Below, piece after piece: positions 5,855 to 9,199 of a stretch of 9,199 nt of DNA; within the stretch, counting starts at the first letter, position 1; every line of letters starts with the position of its first letter. The DNA comes from Pullilachnospira_A gallistercoris (GTDB taxonomy: Bacteria > Bacillota > Clostridia > Lachnospirales > Lachnospiraceae). The position numbers were made by a program, and so were the translations under genes. Below the pieces are notes generated by a model. It was not told the DNA's origin, made no database searches, and saw only the letters and a list, made by a program, of their open reading frames with translations. Location: the NCBI GenBank assembly GCA_018712125.1, contig DVHM01000173.1:1-9199 (forward strand), in the 5' to 3' direction.

Positions 5855-6871
5855 TTAATTAAATCCCATGAATCTCTGAGAAATCCGGTAAGCCTTGACC
5901 GACAGATATCTGCCGAAGCGCCCCGGCAGATTCATGGCTCCGCCCAGAACACCCCAGCGGAGATGATGATAGGTGCGGTAATCCTTGTCCCGGATGTATT
6001 TCCACAGCGCCTTCGCCTTGTGCAGGTTCTCCTTTGTGCCGGACACATAGGCCAGACAGGTGGACACCACCGTGATGGTCTCCAGATAGGAGAGCATATA
6101 CTCCCGCAGATGTTTCTCCTCGATAGACCACAGATCGTAGGCGTCGATCATCCGGTAGTTGACCCGCAGCTGCTGATCCAGCCGCTTGATCATGATCTGC
6201 TCGTTGACCGACTGGCCCTCCCGGCCGATGTAGTAGCGGTAAAAATCCACATTCAGATAATAGATCGTCTTCACATAGGGCAGGGGCTCGTAGACAAAGA
6301 GATTGTCCACGTAAAAAGTGTGCTCCGGCAGCTTCAGCCCGCAGTCCCGCAGCATCTGGGTCCGGTAGGTTACCGAGTGCATCAGAATCGAAAATCCCTT
6401 GACATTGTGTTTCATCTCGCTCCAGGTGGTAATCCGGTCACTCTCAAAGAGAAGACTGTAAATCATCCTCCGCTGATGATGCTCCGACACTTTCTCGTAG
6501 ACATAGTTGGTCAGCAGCATATCCACCGGCGTCTGCTCTTTCACGAATTTCCGCAGTGTGTCCAGCACCTGGCGGTAGGCGTCCGCGTCCACCCAGTCGT
6601 CACTGTCCACCACCTTGTAGTAGAGTCCCGTGGCGTTGGCCAGGCCTGTGTTGACCGCCGCCCCGTGTCCGCCGTTCTCCTGGTGGATCGTCCGGACAAT
6701 GGTGGGATATTTCTCAGCGTACTCATCCGCGATGGCGGCTGTGCCGTCCCCGGATCCGTCATCTACAATAATGATCTCCACATCCTCGCCGCCGGGCAGC
6801 AGAGATTCTATACAGTTTCTCATGTATCCCTCTGAATTGTAACAGGGGATCGCAAATGTAACGATTTTCAT
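5855..6871 (-). CDS. Family 2 glycosyltransferase
   Basis: A 338-residue GT-A fold enzyme that moves a sugar from a nucleotide-sugar donor, probably to a surface polysaccharide or lipid acceptor. The N-terminal catalytic domain shows TFAIPCYNSEGYMRNCIESLL (5-25), IIIVDDGSGDGT (33-44), the nucleotide-contacting HQENGGHGAAVNTGLANATG (63-82) and VVDSDDWVD (87-95), which contains the metal-binding DxD (D89, D91). Residues 96-240 hold the acceptor side, including FYRYYIGREGQSVNEQ, common in capsule-type members. The C-terminus is helical and basic with no clear membrane span. Donor and acceptor cannot be told. The gene starts 19 nt after mutY; its best Shine-Dalgarno, AAGGAG, lies 14 nt upstream, and a 4-codon frame between ends on its start codon, so translation may depend on mutY. 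There are no other polysaccharide genes nearby. Confidence 0.88.
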   Translation of the reverse strand: MKIVTFAIPCYNSEGYMRNCIESLLPGGEDVEIIIVDDGSGDGTAAIADEYAEKYPTIVRTIHQENGGHGAAVNTGLANATGLYYKVVDSDDWVDADAYRQVLDTLRKFVKEQTPVDMLLTNYVYEKVSEHHQRRMIYSLLFESDRITTWSEMKHNVKGFSILMHSVTYRTQMLRDCGLKLPEHTFYVDNLFVYEPLPYVKTIYYLNVDFYRYYIGREGQSVNEQIMIKRLDQQLRVNYRMIDAYDLWSIEEKHLREYMLSYLETITVVSTCLAYVSGTKENLHKAKALWKYIRDKDYRTYHHLRWGVLGGAMNLPGRFGRYLSVKAYRISQRFMGFN

Positions 6872-6890
6872 CTTCTTTCCATGAACTCCT

Positions 6891-8039
6891 TCAGTTCTGA
6901 TTATTTTTCATTCCTATGGGAAGATCCACATAGCGGGCGTAGGCCTCAAAGGCCGCCGGGATCGGGTAGTGTTTCCGGGTCTCCTCCACCTCCACCAGAA
7001 GGTAGCCATCCGGGGAGAACGCCGCTTCCCCGCCGGATCCCTCCTCTCTGTCAGCGTTTCCTGCCCTGTCAGATCCCGTCTCCCCCATGTCGGCCACCCG
7101 GATCATGTAGCCGGTCATATGCCATTCCACATGGGAAAAAATGTGTTTCGCCTCCGGCAGAGGTTCCACCCGAAGGGGCTGAAGCCCCCGCTCCCGCGCA
7201 AAGGCGATGGCCTCCTCCTCATCTGCCTGCCCTTCCAGGTTCGGCAGCTCATAAAGACCGGCCAGAAGTCCCTTCGACGGACGCTTGTGCAGAAGAATCC
7301 GCTCCCCGTCCCGGATGATGCAGACGGTTTTCTTCTCGATCCTTCTGGCTTTTGCCTGCTTCTTGACCGGAAGCTCCCCGATTCTGCCATGGGTCCGGGC
7401 CAGACAGAGGTCTCTCCAGGGGCATTTTTCACAGTGGGGATCGCCGTTTGGCACACACACCAGCGCCCCGATCTCCATCAGGGACTGATTGAAATCTCCC
7501 GGCTCCTTCTCCGGCATAACCGCCGACAGCGCTTCTGTAAACCGCCGCTTGGTGGACGCTTTCAGAATGTCGCTGTCATCCTCAGACGCTCTGGCCAGAA
7601 TCCGCAGCACATTTCCGTCCACCGCCGGAACCGCCTCCCCGAAGGCGATGGACGCGACGGCCCCCGCCGTGTATGGGCCGATCCCCGGCAGCGACAAAAT
7701 GTCCGGATAATGCTCCGGCATCTTCCCCTCCCAGCGCTCCATGATCTCCCGGGCGGCCTTTTGCATATTCCGGACCCGGTTATAGTATCCCAGCCCTTCC
7801 CACAGCTTCAGCAGACGGTCCTCTGGACAATCCGCCAGGCTGGCGATATCCGGCAATTCTCCGAGAAACCGCTCGTAATAGGGTTTGACCGCTTCCACCC
7901 TGGTCTGCTGCAGCATGATCTCCGACACCCAGATATGGTAGGGATTTTTCCCCTCCCTCCAGGGCAGAATCCTTCTGTTTTCATAAAACCAGTCCAGAGC
8001 CGGCCGCACCAGCTGCGCAAGATCGTACGTCTCTATCAT
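6891..8039 (-). CDS. mutY: A/G-specific adenine DNA glycosylase MutY
   Basis: A 382-residue protein, a little longer than E. coli MutY. It removes adenine mispaired with 8-oxoguanine, the first step in repairing these lesions. Visible parts in order: the catalytic helix WVSEIMLQQTRVEAV with catalytic E40; the helix-hairpin-helix LPGIGPYTAGAVAS (117-130); the catalytic aspartate in AVDGNVLRIL (D141); the [4Fe-4S] loop with C195, C203, C206 and C212; and the C-terminal NUDIX-like 8-oxoG-recognition domain (about 235-370) with FSH at 301-303. The iron-sulfur spacing is C-x7-C-x2-C-x5-C, one longer than the E. coli x6 pattern. An acidic, Gly-rich insert lies at about 318-343. The ATG at 8039 has no ideal ribosome site (AAAGG is 15 nt away) but protein similarity starts here. 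It is first in a four-gene operon. Confidence 0.95.
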   Translation of the reverse strand: MIETYDLAQLVRPALDWFYENRRILPWREGKNPYHIWVSEIMLQQTRVEAVKPYYERFLGELPDIASLADCPEDRLLKLWEGLGYYNRVRNMQKAAREIMERWEGKMPEHYPDILSLPGIGPYTAGAVASIAFGEAVPAVDGNVLRILARASEDDSDILKASTKRRFTEALSAVMPEKEPGDFNQSLMEIGALVCVPNGDPHCEKCPWRDLCLARTHGRIGELPVKKQAKARRIEKKTVCIIRDGERILLHKRPSKGLLAGLYELPNLEGQADEEEAIAFARERGLQPLRVEPLPEAKHIFSHVEWHMTGYMIRVADMGETGSDRAGNADREEGSGGEAAFSPDGYLLVEVEETRKHYPIPAAFEAYARYVDLPIGMKNNQN

Positions 8040-8069
8040 TCCGCCGCAGATTTTCCTTTCCTCGTCTCC

Positions 8070-8109
8070 GGCATCAGACCATCCCGCCCTGCGCGGACTC
8101 TCTGATGCC
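8070..8109 (-). repeat. Inverted repeat in the mutY 5' untranslated leader
   Basis: GGCATCAGA (8070-8078) and TCTGATGCC (8101-8109) form a perfect 9-bp stem around a 22-nt GC-rich loop. The stem begins about 13 nt after the predicted transcription start and ends 30 nt before the mutY ATG. No T run follows, so it is not a terminator; a structured mRNA 5' end or a regulator site is possible. Confidence 0.5.
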
Positions 8110-8129
8110 CGTACTTCGCATACGACTAT

Positions 8130-8158
8130 ATTTTAATGATTCCCGCCGCAATATGCAA
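8130..8158 (-). promoter_or_regulatory. Promoter of the mutY operon
   Basis: TTGCAT (8153-8158) and TAAAAT (8130-8135) on the minus strand are exactly 17 nt apart, 4 of 6 and 5 of 6 matches to the sigma-A consensus. Transcription would start near 8122, about 83 nt before the mutY ATG. The -10 overlaps the stop codon of the truncated upstream frame, so the promoter sits inside the end of an older coding region. Confidence 0.6.
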
Positions 8159-8303
8159 TTCTTTTTTCCATTTTGCGGTATCGTGCGGCCAGCCGCCGGG
8201 CCAGCGGGCTCCGGATCTCACAGGCGGCATAAATAACGATGCGGGAAAAATGGGTAAGAGAGGTTGTCCTCGCACCCAGTAGCCCGCAGGAAACAGCAGG
8301 ACT
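8133..8303 (-). pseudogene. C-terminal stub of a truncated, unidentified gene
   Basis: Between the stop of the sigma-like gene and mutY a 56-codon stretch is open and ends at TAA (8133-8135). The last 40 or so residues look like real protein: FSRIVIYAACEIRSPLARRL, then AARYRKMEKRIAYCGGNH, with GC-rich codons like those of mutY rather than those of the sigma-like gene. No usable start codon with a ribosome binding site lies in the stretch, and an in-frame TAA stands at 8304-8306. This fits a chromosomal gene cut off by arrival of the element to its right. I do not recognise the protein. It could instead be chance open frame. Confidence 0.4.
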
Positions 8304-8311
8304 TTAGATAC

Positions 8312-8737
8312 CTATAAGAGTTTTCTCAGCTTTTTCCGCTGATGGTCTAACCTCGCATAGACAGCACCTGCTGATAAATCAACCATTGGCGCAATCTCTT
8401 TTAGGGAATATCCCTGCATTTTCAGCAGGACAATTTGCAGAGTACGCTTGTCCATCGTAAGCAATGCACGGTATAGGTTTTCGTCCTCGATTTCATTCAG
8501 CATATCCCAGACTGTATTGACCTCCATGTGCGGCTCCTGCATGGCAGTTTCCGCTATGTATTCCCCAACATCATTCAGGCGTGTGTAAAACCGTCTGTCG
8601 GAATTAAATTCTTCCCTGTCAAAAGTGCGGATTTCCTCAATCGTTTCTTCATCAACGCCGCACTCCCGTAAAATCTTTTCTTCTTTCTCTTTCCAGAGCC
8701 GCCATCTGCGCTCTGCTTTACCATGGTTGTATACCAC
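8312..8737 (-). CDS. Sigma-70 region-4-like / helix-turn-helix regulator of a mobile element
   Basis: A 141-residue protein starting at GTG (8737), chosen because GGAGG lies 9 nt upstream; a longer frame back to 8851 has no ribosome site. Residues 1-75 are charged and helical (NHGKAERRWRLWKEKEEKIL, REEFNSDRRFYTRLNDVGEYI). Residues 84-141 match sigma-70 region 4: an acidic helix (ENLYRALLTMDKRTLQIVLLKMQ), then the helix-turn-helix GYSLKEIAPMVDLSAGAVYARLDHQRKKLRKLL with the recognition helix near SAGAVYARLDHQRKK. Small sigma-like proteins of this type occur in Clostridia within integrative elements, where they probably act as transcription regulators; that role is family knowledge, not proof here. 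Its long leader suggests control at the RNA level. Codon use is more AT-rich than in mutY. Confidence 0.8.
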   Translation of the reverse strand: MVYNHGKAERRWRLWKEKEEKILRECGVDEETIEEIRTFDREEFNSDRRFYTRLNDVGEYIAETAMQEPHMEVNTVWDMLNEIEDENLYRALLTMDKRTLQIVLLKMQGYSLKEIAPMVDLSAGAVYARLDHQRKKLRKLL

Positions 8738-8749
8738 TGTTCTTTGCCT

Positions 8750-8781
8750 CCAATCTGAATTTTTTTGAAAATCCAGATTGG
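8750..8781 (-). promoter_or_regulatory. Hairpin touching the ribosome binding site of the sigma-like gene
   Basis: On the minus strand CCAATCTG (8774-8781) and CAGATTGG (8750-8757) form a perfect 8-bp stem with a 16-nt A/T-rich loop. The 3' arm ends in GG that belongs to the Shine-Dalgarno TTGGAGG, so the folded form would partly hide the ribosome site of the GTG start. Confidence 0.5.
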
Positions 8782-8787
8782 CAGGCG

Positions 8788-8812
8788 GAGAGCGACACCT
8801 CTCTAACGCTCT
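8788..8812 (-). promoter_or_regulatory. Overlapping alternative hairpins in the leader
   Basis: GAGAG (8788-8792) can pair with CTCTC (8799-8803), while AGAGCG (8789-8794) can pair with CGCTCT (8807-8812). The two foldings share bases and exclude each other, as in leaders that switch structure. The stems are short, so this may be chance. Confidence 0.3.
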
Positions 8813-8851
8813 GCACTGAAATTGCCAGATAGAAAAGCACCGCAGAAACAC

Positions 8852-8885
8852 AAAAACGCCCGAACAGCCTAAAGCTATACGAGCG
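8852..8885 (-). terminator. Possible attenuator (weak intrinsic terminator) in the leader
   Basis: On the minus strand CGCTCG (8880-8885) pairs with CGGGCG (8857-8862), 6 bp with one U-G pair, around a 17-nt loop with a small inner AGC/GCT pairing. TTTTT (8852-8856) then GTGTTT follows at once. It lies between the promoter and the sigma-like gene, 115 nt before the GTG, so it would stop transcripts early rather than end a gene. Confidence 0.4.
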
Positions 8886-8898
8886 CCAAAACAGACAT
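8875..8898 (-). CDS. Possible 7-residue leader peptide
   Basis: An ATG about 20 nt after the predicted transcription start opens a 7-codon frame, MSVLALV, ending at TAG (8875-8877). Its last codons cover the 5' arm of the possible attenuator, so a ribosome there would prevent the stem. No Shine-Dalgarno is visible in the A-rich stretch before it, which weakens the call. Confidence 0.25.
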   Translation of the reverse strand: MSVLALV

Positions 8899-8924
8899 AT
8901 TTTTTTGAATTTTTGATTTTCGCA

Positions 8925-8953
8925 ACTATAAGAAAAAACTCTTCTTATGTCAG
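8925..8953 (-). promoter_or_regulatory. Promoter of the sigma-like gene with a dyad in the spacer
   Basis: CTGACA (8948-8953) and TATAGT (8925-8930) on the minus strand are 17 nt apart, each 5 of 6 to the consensus, the best promoter in the window. Spanning the -10/-35 spacer is a 7-bp dyad, ATAAGAA (8928-8934) and TTCTTAT (8942-8948), placed where a repressor would block polymerase. Transcription would begin near 8918, giving a leader of about 180 nt. Confidence 0.65.
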
Positions 8954-9053
8954 ATACACTTTTTTTAACTCTAGTTCGATAATTCTTAACTTTTCTCTGA
9001 TAAATCCTCATAACGGTTTTCTCCCAAACCACCATAAAATATGGATAAATATC

Positions 9054-9091
9054 AAAAGCGACGGCCTTGAAATATTCTTCAAAGCCGCCGC
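9054..9091 (-). terminator. Rho-independent terminator of a gene beyond the right edge
   Basis: On the minus strand GCGGCGGCTTTGAA (9078-9091) pairs with TTCAAGGCCGTCGC (9058-9071) in an unbroken 14-bp stem with a 6-nt loop, followed by TTTT (9054-9057) and GATATTT. Two of the pairs are G-U, which exist only in the minus-strand RNA; the plus-strand RNA would have two A-C mismatches. This fixes the direction and shows that another leftward gene ends to the right. Confidence 0.75.
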
Positions 9092-9199
9092 GTCCTTTTG
9101 GGCGTGACGATTGTCTGCTGCACGACAGCTTTTTTCTTCTGCCGTCATCCGGCAGGGCAATATTTATATTGATTTATATCATATAGTCGCTTCGCAGTG
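9092..9199. other. Gene-free right edge with short inverted repeats
   Basis: I see no coding frame here. CTGCCG/CGGCAG (9139-9144 and 9150-9155, 5-nt loop) and CAATAT/ATATTG (9158-9163 and 9166-9171, 2-nt centre) are short inverted repeats. They could be part of the 3' region of the upstream gene or of an element regulatory or transfer site; nothing decides between these. Confidence 0.3.

Larger units (their letters stand above)
8304..9199. mobile_element. Probable fragment of an integrative (conjugative) element
   Basis: From about the end of the truncated stub to the right edge the base composition turns AT-rich, codon use changes, and the only gene is a sigma-70 region-4-like protein of the kind carried by clostridial conjugative transposons. 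A long regulatory leader and a terminator for another leftward gene complete it. The excisionase and integrase that usually stand at such ends are absent from the window, so the element is either truncated here or has its recombinase elsewhere. The exact left boundary cannot be fixed; it lies somewhere in 8240-8311. No terminal repeats could be identified. Confidence 0.4.

Noticed and set aside
4588..5862. 424-codon plus-strand open frame
   Set aside because: Antisense to the DUF362 ferredoxin gene; His/Arg-rich with no domain pattern.
5849..8105. Long plus-strand open frames opposite the glycosyltransferase and mutY genes
   Set aside because: Both minus-strand genes have full catalytic motifs; the opposite frames are by-products of GC-rich codon use.
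8738..8851. N-terminal extension of the sigma-like protein to the GTG at 8851
   Set aside because: No Shine-Dalgarno, and the added sequence is leader structure; the GTG at 8737 has GGAGG 9 nt upstream.
8718..9035. 105-codon minus-strand frame overlapping the leader of the sigma-like gene
   Set aside because: It covers the predicted promoter, attenuator and ribosome site, is Cys/Phe/Ser-rich without a domain, and has no good ribosome site; better explained as untranslated leader, though such frames are easily annotated as hypothetical proteins.

Overview
The window reads as chromosome of a Gram-positive anaerobe of the class Clostridia, most likely a gut Lachnospiraceae. The grounds are near-consensus AGGAGG ribosome binding sites, moderately GC-rich housekeeping genes, an Rpn/PD-(D/E)XK protein of the type that is multiplied in Lachnospiraceae, a surface protein of the clostridial carbohydrate-binding repeat type, and an Adh/FucO-type propanediol oxidoreductase. 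The family assignment is inference. Every gene I accept lies on the minus strand, so transcription runs from right to left. The long plus-strand open frames are shadows of GC-rich minus-strand genes.

Right end (about 8304-9199): an AT-richer segment that looks like a fragment of an integrative element. It holds a rho-independent terminator for a gene beyond the window, a good promoter with a dyad in its spacer, a leader of about 180 nt with a possible 7-residue leader peptide and attenuator, and a 141-residue sigma-70 region-4-like protein with a GTG start. No integrase or excisionase follows it. Between this gene and mutY lies what looks like the C-terminal stub of a truncated chromosomal gene.

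Middle (3954-8158): a probable four-gene operon, mutY (adenine DNA glycosylase) - family 2 glycosyltransferase - DUF362/2[4Fe-4S] ferredoxin protein - nitroreductase-family flavoprotein. Gaps are 19, 58 and 17 nt. A sigma-A type promoter precedes it and a clear intrinsic terminator ends it. The genes do not form an obvious pathway; the ferredoxin protein and the nitroreductase could form a redox pair.

Left (1-3912): a stand-alone Rpn-type nuclease/transposase-like gene with an internally duplicated C-terminal module and a long AT-rich leader; fucO (lactaldehyde / 1,2-propanediol oxidoreductase), with an extended -10 promoter and a strong 9-bp dyad in its leader; a TetR-family regulator; and, overlapping the TetR stop by ATGA, the start of a secreted carbohydrate-binding-type surface protein that runs off the left edge. 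FucO ends anaerobic fucose/rhamnose breakdown by reducing L-lactaldehyde to propane-1,2-diol. The adjacent TetR may control fucO, the surface protein, or both.

Most of the window is ordinary. The most interesting parts are the structured leader of the sigma-like gene, the element/chromosome junction upstream of mutY, the TetR-surface protein overlap, and the dyad shared by the two flanks of fucO. I see no CRISPR array, tRNA, rRNA or complete insertion sequence.
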